Below are positions 21,605 to 35,945 of a DNA stretch of 64,000 nucleotides, piece after piece. Origin of the DNA: Apium graveolens (taxonomy: Eukaryota > Streptophyta > Magnoliopsida > Apiales > Apiaceae); NCBI RefSeq assembly GCF_009905375.1, contig NW_027417650.1, positions 52,551 to 116,550 of the forward strand, given 5' to 3'. The translations under genes were made by a program, and so were the position numbers. The notes under the pieces were generated by a model that was not told the DNA's origin, did not search any database, and saw nothing but the letters and a program-made list of their open reading frames with translations. Every line of letters starts with the position of its first letter. The stretch's first letter is position 1.

Positions 21605-24118
21605 CACATTTTGGCTCTTATCAATCATATAAGTGACTTCTCACCATATTAGAGTCACTTTGCACCTTATAAAAGTCACTTGCCATCATATATTGGTAGA
21701 ATTAACATGTTCACATCATGTACATGCAATTTGATATCCTTTTACCACCTATTAATGCCACTTTCAAACAAGTTAATTTTGTTCCACATTTTGGCTCTAA
21801 TCAACCAAGTCACTTTTCACCATATTAGAGTCACTTTGCACCCTACAAGAGAGACTTCTCACCATATATTGATACTACTAACATGTTAACATCATGTACA
21901 TGCAATTAGACATCCTTTAACCACCTCTTGGTACCCCCTTTCCTACAAGTCAATTTTGGGCCACATTTTGGCTCTAATCAATCATGTAAGTGACTTTCTC
22001 ACCATATTAGAGTCACTTTGCACCTTATAAGAGTCACTTGCCATCATATATTAGTACAATTAACATGTTAACATCATGTACATGCAATTAGAAATCCTTT
22101 TACCACCTCTTAGTGCCACATTCATACAAGTCAATTTTGGTCCACATTTTGGTTCTAATTAACCATGTAAGTCACTTTTCACCATATTAGAGTCATTTGC
22201 ACCCTATATGATTCACTTTCCACAATCTATTAGTATAATTAACATGTCAACATCATATACTTCCAATTTGACATCTTTTTACCACCTCTTAGTTCCAATT
22301 TCATACAGGTAAATGTTGTTCCACATTTTGGTTCTAATCAACCATGTAAGTCACTTTTCATCATATTAGAGTCACTTTGCACCCTATAAGAGTCATTTTC
22401 CACCATACATACAACAATTAACATGTTAACATTATATATATCCAATTTGACATCCTTTTACCACCTATTAATGTCACTTTCATACAAGTTAATTTTGTTC
22501 CACATTTTGGCTCTAATCAACCATGTAAGTCACTTTTCACCATATTAGAGTCACTTTTTACTCTATAAGAGTCACTTGTCACCATATATTGATACAATTA
22601 CCATCTTAACATCATGTACATGCAATTAGACATCCTTTAACCTAACTCTTGGTACCCCTTTCCTACAAGTCAATTTTGGGACCACATTTTGGCTCTAATC
22701 AATCATGTAAGTGACTTCTCACCATATTAGAGTCACTTTGCACCTTATAAGAGTCACTTGCCATCATATATTGGTACAATTAACATGTTAACATCATGTA
22801 CATGCAATTAGAAATCCTTTACCACCTCTTAGTGCCACATTCATACGAGTCAATTTTGTTCCACATTTTGGTTCTAATTAACCATGTAAGTCACTTTTCA
22901 CCATATTAGAGTCATTTTGCACCCTATATGATTCACTTTCCACAATCTATTAGTATAATTAACATGTCAACATCATATACTTCCAATTTGACATCTTTTT
23001 ACCACCTCTTAGTTCCAATTTCATACAGGTAAATGTTGTTCCACATTTTGGTTCTAATCAACCATGTAAGTCACTTTTCACCATATTAGAGTCACTTTGC
23101 ACCCTATAAGAGTCATTTTCCACCATACATACAACAATTAACATGTTAACATTATATATATCCAATTTGACATCCTTTTACCACCTATTAATGTCACTTT
23201 CATACAAGTTAATTTTGTTCCACATTTTGGCTCTAATCAACCATGTAAGTCACTTTTCACCATATTAGAGTCACTTTTTACTCTATAAGAGTCATTTGTC
23301 ACCATATATTGATATAATTACCATGTTAACATCATGTACATGCAATTAGACATCCTTTAACCAACTCTTGGTACCCCTTTTCTACAAGTCAATTTTGGGC
23401 CACATTTTGGCTCTAATCAATCATGTAAGTGACTTCTCACCATATTAGAGTCACTTTGCACCTTATAAGAGTCACTTGCCATCATATACTGGTACAATTA
23501 ACATGTTAACATCATGTACATACAATTAGAAATCCTTTACCAGCCTCTTAGTGCCACATTCATACGAGTCAATTTTGTTCCACATTTTGGTTCTAATTAA
23601 CCATGTAAGTCACTTTTCACCATATTAGAGTCATTTTGCATCCTATATGAGTCACTTTCCACAATCTATTTGTATAATTAACATGTTAACATCATATACA
23701 TCTAATTTGATATCCTTTTACCACCTCTTAGTTCCACTTTCATACAGGTCAATTTTGTTCCACATTTTGGTTCTAATCAACCATGTAAGTCACTTTTCAC
23801 CATATTAGAGTCACTTTGCGCCCTATAAGAGTCACTTTCCACCATACATACAACAATTAACATGTTAACATTATATACATCCAATTTGACATCCTTTTAC
23901 CACCTATTAATGTCACTTTCATACAAGTTAATTTTGTTCCACATTTTGGCTCTAATCAACCATGTAAGTCACTTTTCACCATATTAGAGTCACTTTGCAC
24001 CCTATAAGAGTCACTTTCACCATATATTGATACAATTAACATGTTAACATCATGTACATGCAATTAGACATCCTTTAACCACCTCTTGGTACCCCTTTCC
24101 TACAAGTTAATTTTCGGC
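21605..24118 (+). repeat. Higher-order unit U4, 14 monomers
   Basis: A' D' plus three tetramers, 2514 bp, with a few 1-bp insertions near 21995, 22642 and 22680. Confidence 0.85.
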
Positions 24119-25888
24119 CACATTTTGGCTCTTATCAATCATATAAGTGACTTCTCACCATATTAGAGTCACTTTGCACCTTATAAAGTCACTTGCCATC
24201 ATATATTGGTAGAATTAACATGTTCACATCATGTACATGCAATTTGATATCCTTTTACCACCTATTAATGCCACTTTCAAACAAGTTAATTTTGTTCCAC
24301 ATTTTGGCTCTAATCAACCATAGTCACTTTTCACCATATTAGAGTCACTTTGCACCCTACAAGAGAGACTTCTCACCATATATTGATACTACTAACATGT
24401 TAACATCATGTACATGCAATTAGACATCCTTTAACCACCTCTTGGTACCCCCTTTCCTACAAGTCAATTTTGGGCCACATTTTGGCTCTAATCAATCATG
24501 TAAGTGACTTCTCACCATATTAGAGTCACTTTGCACCTTATAAGAGTCACTTGCCATCATATATTGGTACAATTAACATGTTAACATCATGTACATGCAA
24601 TTAGAAATCCTTTTACCACCTCTTAGTGCCACATTCATACAAGTCAATTTTGGTCCACATTTTGGTTCTAATTAACCATGTAAGTCACTTTTCACCATAT
24701 TAGAGTCATTTTGCACCCTATATGATTCACTTTCCACAATCTATTAGTATAATTAACATGTCAACATCATATACTTCCAATTTGACATCTTTTTACCACC
24801 TCTTAGTTCCAATTTCATACAGGTAAATGTTGTTCCACATTTTGGTTCTAATCAACCATGTAAGTCACTTTTCACCATATTAGAGTCACTTTGCACCCTA
24901 TAAGAGTCATTTTCCACCATACATACAACAATTAACATGTTAACATTATATATATCCAATTTGACATCCTTTTACCACCTATTAATGTCACTTTCATACA
25001 AGTTAATTTTGTTCCACATTTTGGCTCTAATTACTATGTAAGTCACTTTTCACCATATTAGAGTCATTTGTCACCATATATTGATATAATTACCATGTTA
25101 ACATCATGTACATGCAATTAGACATCCTTTAACCAACTCTTGGTACCCCTTTCCTACAAGTCAATTTTGGGCCACATTTTGGCTCTAATAATCATGTAAG
25201 AGACTTCTCACCATATTAGAGTCACTTTGCACCTTATAAGAGTCACTTGCCATCATATACTGGTACAATTAACATGTTAACATCATGTACATACAATTAG
25301 AAATCCTTTACCACCTCTTAGTGCCACATTCATACGAGTCAATTTTGTTCCACATTTTGGTTCTAATTAACCATGTAAGTCACTTTTCACCATATTAGAG
25401 TCATTTTGCATCCTATATGAGTCACTTTCCACAATCTATTTGTATAATTAACATGTTAACATCATATACATCTAATTTGATATCCTTTTACCACCTCTTA
25501 GTTCCACTTTCATACAGGTCAATTTTGTTCCACATTTTGGTTCTAATCAACCATGTACGTCACTTTTCACCATATTAGAGTCACTTTACGCCCTATAAGA
25601 ATCACTTTCCACCCTACATACAACAATTAACATGTTAACATTATATACATCCAATTTGACATCCTTTTACCACCTATTAATGTCACTTTCATACAAGTTA
25701 ATTTTGTTCCACATTTTGGCTCTAATCAACCATGTAAGTCACTTTTCACCATATTAGAGTCACTTTGCACCCTATAAGAGTCACTTTCACCATATATTGA
25801 TACAATTAACATGTTAACATCATGTACATGCAATTAGACATTCTTTAACCACCTCTTGGTACCCCTTTCCTACAAGTTAATTTTCGGC
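24119..25888 (+). repeat. Higher-order unit U5, 10 monomers
   Basis: A' D' plus two tetramers, 1770 bp. Its first D monomer (from about 25016) lacks exactly one 21-bp subrepeat, which explains most of the shortfall from about 1792 bp. Confidence 0.82.
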
Positions 25889-28400
25889 CACATTTTGGCT
25901 CTTATCAATCATATAAGTGACTTCTCACCATATTAGAGTCACTTTGCACCTTATAAAAGTCACTTGCCATCATATATTGGTAGAATTAACATGTTCACAT
26001 CATGTACATGCAATTTGATATCCTTTTACCACCTATTAATGCCACTTTCAAACAAGTTAATTTTGTTCCACATTTTGGCTCTAATCAACCAAGTCACTTT
26101 TCACCATATTAGAGTCACTTTGCACCCTACAAGAGAGACTTCTCACCATATATTGATACTACTAACATGTTAACATCATGTACATGCAATTAGACATCCT
26201 TTAACCACCTCTTGGTACCCCCTTTCCTACAAGTCAATTTTGGGCCACATTTTGGCTCTAATCAATCATGTAAGTGACTTTTCACCATATTAGAGTCACT
26301 TTGCACCTTATAAGAGTCACTTGCCATCATATATTGGTACAATTAACATGTTAACATCATGTACATGCAATTAGAAATCCTTTTACCACCTCTTAGTGCC
26401 ACATTCATACAAGTCAATTTTGGTCCACATTTTGGTTCTAATTAACCATGTAAGTCACTTTTCACCATATTAGAGTCATTTTGCACCCTATATGATTCAC
26501 TTTCCACAATCTATTAGTATAATTAACATGTCAACATCATATACTTCCAATTTGACATCTTTTTACCACCTCTTAGTTCCAATTTCATACAGGTAAATGT
26601 TGTTCCACATTTTGGTTCTAATCAACCATGTAAGTCACTTTTCATCATATTAGAGTCACTTTGCACCCTATAAGAGTCATTTTCCACCATACATACAACA
26701 ATTAACATGTTAACATTATATATATCCAATTTGACATCCTTTTACCACCTATTAATGTCACTTTCATACAAGTTAATTTTGTTCCACATTTTGGCTCTAA
26801 TCAACCATGTAAGTCACTTTTCACCATATTAGAGTCACTTTTTACTCTATAAGAGTCACTTGTCACCATATATTGATACAATTACCATCTTAACATCATG
26901 TACATGCAATTAGACATCCTTTAACCAACTCTTGGTACCCCTTTCCTACAAGTCAATTTTGGGCCACATTTTGGCTCTAATCAATCATGTAAGTGACTTC
27001 TCACCATATTAGAGTCACTTTGCACCTTATAAGAGTCACTTGCCATCATATATTGGTACAATTAACATGTTAACATCATGTACATGCAATTAGAAATCCT
27101 TTACCACCTCTTAGTGCCACATTCATACAAGTCAATTTTGGTACACATTTTGGTTCTAATTAACCATGTAAGTCACTTTTCACCATATTAGAGTCATTTT
27201 GCACCCTATATGATTCACTTTCCACAATCTATTAGTATAATTAACATGTCAACATCATATACTTCCAATTTGACATCTTTTTACCACCTCTTAGTTCCAA
27301 TTTCATAAAGGTAAATGTTGTTCCACATTTTGGTTCTAATCAACCATGTAAGTCACTTTTCACCATATTAGAGTCACTTTGCACCCTATAAAAGTCATTT
27401 TCCACCATACATACAATAATTAGCATTGTTAACATTATATATATCCAATTTGACATCCTTTTACCACCTATTAATGTCACTTTCATACAAGTTAATTTTG
27501 TTCCACATTTTGGCTCTAATCAACTATGTAAGTCACTTTTCACCATATTAGAGTCACTTTTTACTCTATAAGAGTCATTTGTCACCATATATTGATATAA
27601 TTACCATGTTAACATCATGTACATGCAATTAGACATCCTTTAACCAACTCTTGGTACCCCTTTTCTACAAGTCAATTTTGGGCCACATTTTGGCTCTAAT
27701 AAATCATGTAAGAGACTTCTCACCATATTAGAGTCACTTTGCACCTTATAAGAGTCACTTGCCATCATATACTGGTACAATTAACATGTTAACATCATGT
27801 ACATACAATTAGAAATCCTTTACCACCTCTTAGTGCCACATTCATACGAGTCAATTTTGTTCCACATTTTGGTTCTAATTAACCATGTAAGTCACTTTTC
27901 ACCATATTAGAGTCATTTTGCATCCTATATGAGTCACTTTCCACAATCTATTTGTATAATTAACATGTTAACATCATATACATCTAATTTGATATCCTTT
28001 TACCACCTCTTAGTTCCACTTTCATACAGGTCAATTTTGTTCCACATTTTGGTTCTAATCAACCATGTACGTCACTTTTCACCATATTAGAGTCACTTTG
28101 CGCCCTATAAGAATCACTTTCCACCCTACATACAACAATTAACATGTTAACATTATATACATCCAATTTGACATCCTTTTACCACCTATTAATGTCACTT
28201 TCATACAAGTTAATTTTGTTCCACATTTTGGCTCTAATCAACCATGTAAGTCACTTTTCACCATATTAGAGTCACTTTGCACCCTATAAGAGTCACTTTC
28301 ACCATATATTGATACAATTAACATGTTAACATCATGTACATGCAATTAGACATCCTTTAACCACCTCTTGGTACCCCTTTCCTACAAGTTAATTTTCGGC
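25889..28400 (+). repeat. Higher-order unit U6, 14 monomers
   Basis: A' D' plus three tetramers, 2512 bp, very close to U2, U3 and U7. Confidence 0.85.
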
Positions 28401-30913
28401 CACATTTTGGCTCTTATCAATCATATAAGTGACTTCTCACCATATTAGAGTCACTTTGCACCTTATAAAAGTCACTTGCCATCATATATTGGTAGAATTA
28501 ACATGTTCACATCATGTACATGCAATTTGATATCCTTTTACCACCTATTAATGCCACTTTCAAACAAGTTAATTTTGTTCCACATTTTGGCTCTAATCAA
28601 CCAAGTCACTTTTCACCATATTAGAGTCACTTTGCACCCTACAAGAGAGACTTCTCACCATATATTGATACTACTAACATGTTAACATCATGTACATGCA
28701 ATTAGACATCCTTTAACCACCTCTTGGTACCCCCTTTCCTACAAGTCAATTTTGGGCCACATTTTGGCTCTAATCAATCATGTAAGTGACTTTTCACCAT
28801 ATTAGAGTCACTTTGCACCTTATAAGAGTCACTTGCCATCATATATTGGTACAATTAACATGTTAACATCATGTACATGCAATTAGAAATCCTTTTACCA
28901 CCTCTTAGTGCCACATTCATACAAGTCAATTTTGGTCCACATTTTGGTTCTAATTAACCATGTAAGTCACTTTTCACCATATTAGAGTCATTTTGCACCC
29001 TATATGATTCACTTTCCACAATCTATTAGTATAATTAACATGTCAACATCATATACTTCCAATTTGACATCTTTTTACCACCTCTTAGTTCCAATTTCAT
29101 ACAGGTAAATGTTGTTCCACATTTTGGTTCTAATCAACCATGTAAGTCACTTTTCATCATATTAGAGTCACTTTGCACCCTATAAGAGTCATTTTCCACC
29201 ATACATACAACAATTAACATGTTAACATTATATATATCCAATTTGACATCCTTTTACCACCTATTAATGTCACTTTCATACAAGTTAATTTTGTTCCACA
29301 TTTTGGCTCTAATCAACCATGTAAGTCACTTTTCACCATATTAGAGTCACTTTTTACTCTATAAGAGTCACTTGTCACCATATATTGATACAATTACCAT
29401 CTTAACATCATGTACATGCAATTAGACATCCTTTAACCAACTCTTGGTACCCCTTTCCTACAAGTCAATTTTGGGCCACATTTTGGCTCTAATCAATCAT
29501 GTAAGTGACTTCTCACCATATTAGAGTCACTTTGCACCTTATAAGAGTCACTTGCCATCATATATTGGTACAATTAACATGTTAACATCATGTACATGCA
29601 ATTAGAAATCCTTTTACCACCTCTTAGTGCCACATTCATACAAGTCAATTTTGGTCCACATTTTGGTTCTAATTAACCATGTAAGTCACTTTTCACCATA
29701 TTAGAGTCATTTTGCACCCTATATGATTCACTTTCCACAATCTATTAGTATAATTAACATGTCAACATCATATACTTCCAATTTGACATCTTTTTACCAC
29801 CTCTTAGTTCCAATTTCATAAAGGTAAATGTTGTTCCACATTTTGGTTCTAATCAACCATGTAAGTCACTTTTCACCATATTAGAGTCACTTTGCACCCT
29901 ATAAAAGTCATTTTCCACCATACATACAATAATTAGCATGTTAACATTATATATATCCAATTTGACATCCTTTTACCACCTATTAATGTCACTTTCATAC
30001 AAGTTAATTTTGTTCCACATTTTGGCTCTAATCAACTATGTAAGTCACTTTTCACCATATTAGAGTCACTTTTTACTCTATAAGAGTCATTTGTCACCAT
30101 ATATTGATATAATTACCATGTTAACATCATGTACATGCAATTAGACATCCTTTAACCAACTCTTGGTACCCCTTTTTCTACAAGTCAATTTTGGGCCACA
30201 TTTTGGCTCTAATAAATCATGTAAGAGACTTCGCACCATATTAGAGTCACTTTGCACCTTATAAGAGTCACTTGCCATCATATACTGGTACAATTAACAT
30301 GTTAACATCATGTACATACAATTAGAAATCCTTTACCACCTCTTAGTGCCACATTCATACGAGTCAATTTTGTTCCACATTTTGGTTCTAATTAACCATG
30401 TAAGTCACTTTTCACCATATTAGAGTCATTTTGCATCCTATATGAGTCACTTTCCACAATCTATTTGTATAATTAACATGTTAACATCATATACATCTAA
30501 TTTGATATCCTTTTACCACCTCTTAGTTCCACTTTCATACAGGTCAATTTTGTTCCACATTTTGGTTCTAATCAACCATGTACGTCACTTTTGCACCATA
30601 TTAGAGTCACTTTGCGCCCTATAAGAATCACTTTCCACCCTACATACAACAATTAACATGTTAACATTATATACATCCAATTTGACATCCTTTTACCACC
30701 TATTGATGTCATTTCATACAAGTTAATTTTGTTCCACATTTTGGCTCTAATCAAACATGTAAGTCACTTTTCACCATATTAGAGTCACTTTGCACCCTAT
30801 AAGAGTCACTTTCACCATATATTGATACAATTAACATGTTAACATCATGTACATGCAATTAGACATCCTTTAACCACCTCTTGGTACCCCTTTCCTACAA
30901 GTTAATTTTCGGC
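28401..30913 (+). repeat. Higher-order unit U7, 14 monomers
   Basis: A' D' plus three tetramers, 2513 bp. The A' and D' pair repeats that of U6 at a spacing of 2512 bp with almost no change. Confidence 0.85.
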
Positions 30914-33900
30914 CACATTTTGCCTCTTATCAATCATATAAGTGACTTCTCACCATATTAGAGTCACTTTGCACCTTATAAAAGTCACTTGCCATCATAT
31001 ATTGGTAGAATTAACATGTTCACATCATGTACATGCAATTTGATATCCTTTTACCACCTATTAATGCCACTTTCAAACAAGTTAATTTTGTTCCACATTT
31101 TGTCTCTAATCAACCATGTAAGTCACTTTTCACCATATTAGAGTCACTTTGCACCCTACAAGAGAGACTTCTCACCATATATTGATACTACTAACATGTT
31201 ATCATCATGTACATGCAATTAGACATCCTTTAACCACCTCTTGGTACCCCCTTTCCTACAAGTCAATTTTGGGCCACATTTTGGCTCTAATCAATCATGT
31301 AAGTGACTTCTCACCATATTAGAGTCACTTTGCACCTTATAAGAGTCACTTGCCATCATATATTGGTACAATTAACATGTTAACATCATGTACATGCAAT
31401 TAGAAATCCTTTTACCACCTCTTAGTGCCACATTCATACAAGTCAATTTTGGTCCACATTTTGGTTCTAATTAACCATGTAAGTCACTTTTCACCATATT
31501 AGAGTCATTTTGCACCCTATATGATTCACTTTCCACAATCTATTAGTATAATTAACTTGTCAACATCATATACTTCCAATTTGACATCTTTTTACCACCT
31601 CTTAGTTCCAATTTCATACAGGTAAATGTTGTTCCACATTTTGGTTCTAATCAACCATGTAAGTCACTTTTCACCATATTAGAGTCACTTTGCACCCTAT
31701 AAGAGTCATTTTCCACCATACATATAACAATTAACATGTTAACATTATATATATCCAATTTGACATCCTTTTACCACCTATTAATGTCACTTTCATACAA
31801 GTTAATTTTGTTCCACATTTTTGCTCTAATCAACCATGTAAGTCACTTTTCACCATATTAGAGTCACTTTTTACTCTATAAGAGTCACTTGTCACCATAT
31901 ATTGATACAATTACCATCTTAACATGATGTACATGCAATTAGACATCCTTTAACCAACTCTTGGTACCCCTTTTCTACAAGTCAATTTTGGGCCACATTT
32001 TGGCTCTTATCAATCATGTAAGTGACTTCTCACCATATTAGAGTCACTTTGCACCTTATAAGAGTCACTTGCCATCATATATTGGTACAATTAACATGTT
32101 AACATCATGTACATGCAATTAGAAATCCTTTACTACCTCTTAGTGCCACATTCATACGAGTCAATTTTGTTCCACATTTTGGTTCTAATTAACCATGTAA
32201 GTCACTTTTCACCATATTAGAGTCATTTTGCACCCTATATGAGTCACTTTCCACAATCTATTTGTATAATTAACATGTTAACATCATATACATCTAATTT
32301 GATATCCTTTTACCACCTCTTATTTCCACTTTCATACAGGTCAATTTTCTTCCACATTTTGGTTTTAATCAACCATGAAAGTCACTTTTCACCATATTAG
32401 AGTCACTTTGCGCCCTATAAGAGTCACTTTCCACCATACATACAACAATTAACATGTTAACATTATATATATCCAATTTGACATGCTTTTACCACCTATT
32501 AATGTCACTTTCATACAAGTTAATTTTGTTTCACATTTTGGCTCTAATCAAACCATGTAAGTCACTTTTCACCATATTAGAGTCAATTTTTACTCTATAA
32601 GAGTCATTTGTCACCATATATTGATATAATTACCATGTTAACATCATGTACATCCAATTAGACATCCTTTAACCAACTCTTGGTACCCCTTTCCTACAAG
32701 TCAATTTCGGGCCACATTTTGGCTCTAATCAATCATGTAAGTGACTTCTCACCATATTAGAGTCACTTTGCACCTTATAAGAGTCACTTGCCATCATATA
32801 TTGGTACAATTAACATGTTAACATCATGTACATGCAATTAGAAATCCCTTTACTACCTCTTAGTGCCACATTCATACAAGTCAATTTTGGTCCACATTTT
32901 GGTTCTAATTAACCTTGCAAGTCACTTTTCACCATATTAGAGTCATTTTGCACCCTATATGATTCACTTTCCACAATCTATTAGTATAATTAACATGTCA
33001 ACATCATATACTTTCAATTTGACATCTTTTTACCACCTCTTAGTTCCAATTTCATACAGGTAAATATTGTTCCACATTTTGGTTCTAATCAACCATGTAA
33101 GTCACTTTTCACCATATTAGAGTCACTTTGCACCCTATAAAAGTCATTTTCCACCATACATACAATAATTAACATGTTGACATTATATATATCCAATTTG
33201 ACATCCTTTTACCACCTATTAATGTCACTTTCATACAAGTTAATTTTGTTCCACATTTTGGCTCTAATCAACTATGTAAGTCACTTTTCACCATATTAGA
33301 GTCACTTTTTACTCTATAAGAGTCATTTGTCACCATATATTGATATAATTACCATGTTAACATCATGTACATGAAATTAGACATCCTTTAACCAACTCTT
33401 GGTACCCCTTTCCTACAAGTCAATTTTGGGCCACATTTTGGCTCTAATAAATCATGTAAGTGACTTCTCACCATATTAGAGTCACTTTGCACCTTATAAA
33501 AGTCACTTGCCATCATATACTGGTACAATTAACATGTTAACATCATGTACATACAATTAGAAATCCTTTACCACCTCTTACTGCCACATTCATACGAGTC
33601 AATTTTGTTCCACATTTTGGTTCTAATTAACCATGTAAATCACTTTTCACCATATTAGAGTCATTTTGCACCCTATATTAGTCACTTTCCACAATCTATT
33701 TGTATAATTAACATGTTAACATCATATACATCTAATTTGATATCCTTTTACCACCTCTTAGTTCCACTTTCATACAGGTAAATTTTGTTCTACATTTTGG
33801 TTCTAATCAACCATGTACGTCACTTTTCACCATATTAGAGTCACTTTGCGCCCTATAAGAATCACTTTCCACCCTACATACAACAATTAACATGTTAACA

Positions 33901-34148
33901 TTATATACATCCAATTTGACATCCTTTTACCACCTATTAATGTCACTTTCATACAAGTTAATTTTGTTCCACATTTTGGCTCTAATCAACCATGTAAGTC
34001 ACTTTTCACCATATTAGAGTCACTTTGCACCCTATAAGAGTTACTTTCACCATATATTGATACAACTAACATTTTAACATCATGTACATGCAATTAGACA
34101 TCATTTAACCACCTCTTGGTACCCCTTTCCTACAAGTTAATTTTCGGC
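30914..34148 (+). repeat. Higher-order unit U8, 18 monomers
   Basis: A' D' plus four ABCD tetramers (A monomers near 31281, 31999, 32714 and 33431), 3235 bp. More substitutions than U2-U7. Confidence 0.8.
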
Positions 34149-35945
34149 CACATTTTGGCACTTATCAATCATAAAAGTGACTTCTCACCATATTAGAGTC
34201 ACTTTGCACCTTATAAAAGTCACTTGCCATCATATATTTGTAGAATTAACATGTTCACATCATGTACATGCAATTTGATATCCTTTTACCACCTATTAAT
34301 GTCACTTTCATACAAGTTAATTTTGTTCCACATTTTGGCTCTAATCAAACCATGTAAGTCACTTTTCACCATATTAGAGTCACTTTTTACTCTATAAGAG
34401 TCATTTGTCACCATATATTGATATAATTACCATGTTAACATCATGTACATGCAATTAGACATCCTTTAACCAACTCTTGGTACCCCTTTCCTACAAGTCA
34501 ATTTTGGGCCACATTTTGGCTCTAATCAATCATGTAAGTGACTTCTCACCATATTAGAGTCACTTTGCACCTTATAAGAGTCACTTGCCATCATATATTG
34601 GTACAATTAACATGTTAACATCATGTACATGCAATTACAAATCCTTTTACCACCTCTTAGTGCCACATTCATACAAGTCAATTTTGGTCCACATTTTGGT
34701 TCTAATTAACCATGTAAGTCACTTTTCACCATATTAGAGTCATTTTGCACCCTATATGATTAACTTTCCACAATCTATTAGTATAATTAACATGTCAACA
34801 TCATATGCTTCCAATTTAACATCTTTTTACCACCTCTTAGTTCCAATTTCATACAGGTAAATGTTGTTCCACATTTTGGTTCTAATCAACCATGTAAGTC
34901 ACTTTTCACCATATTAGAGTCACTTTGCACCCTATAAGAGTCATTTTCCACCATACATACAACAATTAACATGTTAACATTATATATATCCAATTTGACA
35001 TCCTTTTACCACCTATTAATGTCACTTTCATACAAGTTAATTTTGTTCCACATTTTGGCTCTAATCAACCATGTAAGTCACTTTTCACCATATTAGAGTC
35101 ACTTTTTACTCTATAAGAGTCACTTGTCACCATATATTGATACAATTACCATCTTAACATGATGTACATGCAATTAGACATCTTTTAACCAACTCTTGGT
35201 ACCCCTTTCCTACAAGTCAATTTTGGGCCACATTTTGGCTCTAATCAATCATGTAAGTGACTTCTCACCATATTAGAGTCACTTTGCACCTTATAAGAGT
35301 CACTTGCCATCATATATTGGTACAATTAACATGTTAACATCATGTACATGCAATTAGAAATCCTTTACCACCTCTTAGTGCCACATTCATACGAGTCAAT
35401 TTTGTTCCACATTTTGGTTCTAATTAACCATGTAAGTCACTTTTCACCATATTAGAGTCATTTTGCATCCTATATTAGTCACTTTCCACAATCTATTTGT
35501 ATAATTAACATGTTAACATCATATACATCTAATTTGATATCCTTTTACCACCTCTTAGTTCCACTTTCATACAGGTAAATTTTGTTCCACATTTTGGTTC
35601 TAATCAACCATGTACGTCACTTTTCACCATATTAGAGTCACTTTGCGCCCTATAAGAATCACTTTCCACCCTACATACAACAATTAACATGTTAACATTA
35701 TATACATCCAATTTGACATCCTTTTACCACCTATTAATGTCACTTTCATACAAGTTAATTTTGTTCCACATTTTGGCTCTAATCAACCATGTAAGTCACT
35801 TTTCACCATATTAGAGTCACTTTGCACCCTATAAGAGTTACTTTCACCATATATTGATACAATTAACATGTTAACATCATGTACATGCAATTAGACATCA
35901 TTTAACCACCTCTTGGTACCCCTTTCCTACAAGTTAATTTTCGGC
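34149..35945 (+). repeat. Higher-order unit U9, 10 monomers
   Basis: A' (TTTGTAGAATTAAC variant), a D monomer of different type (CTCTAATCAAACCATG) and two tetramers, 1797 bp. It is the last unit that fits the regular pattern cleanly. Confidence 0.75.
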
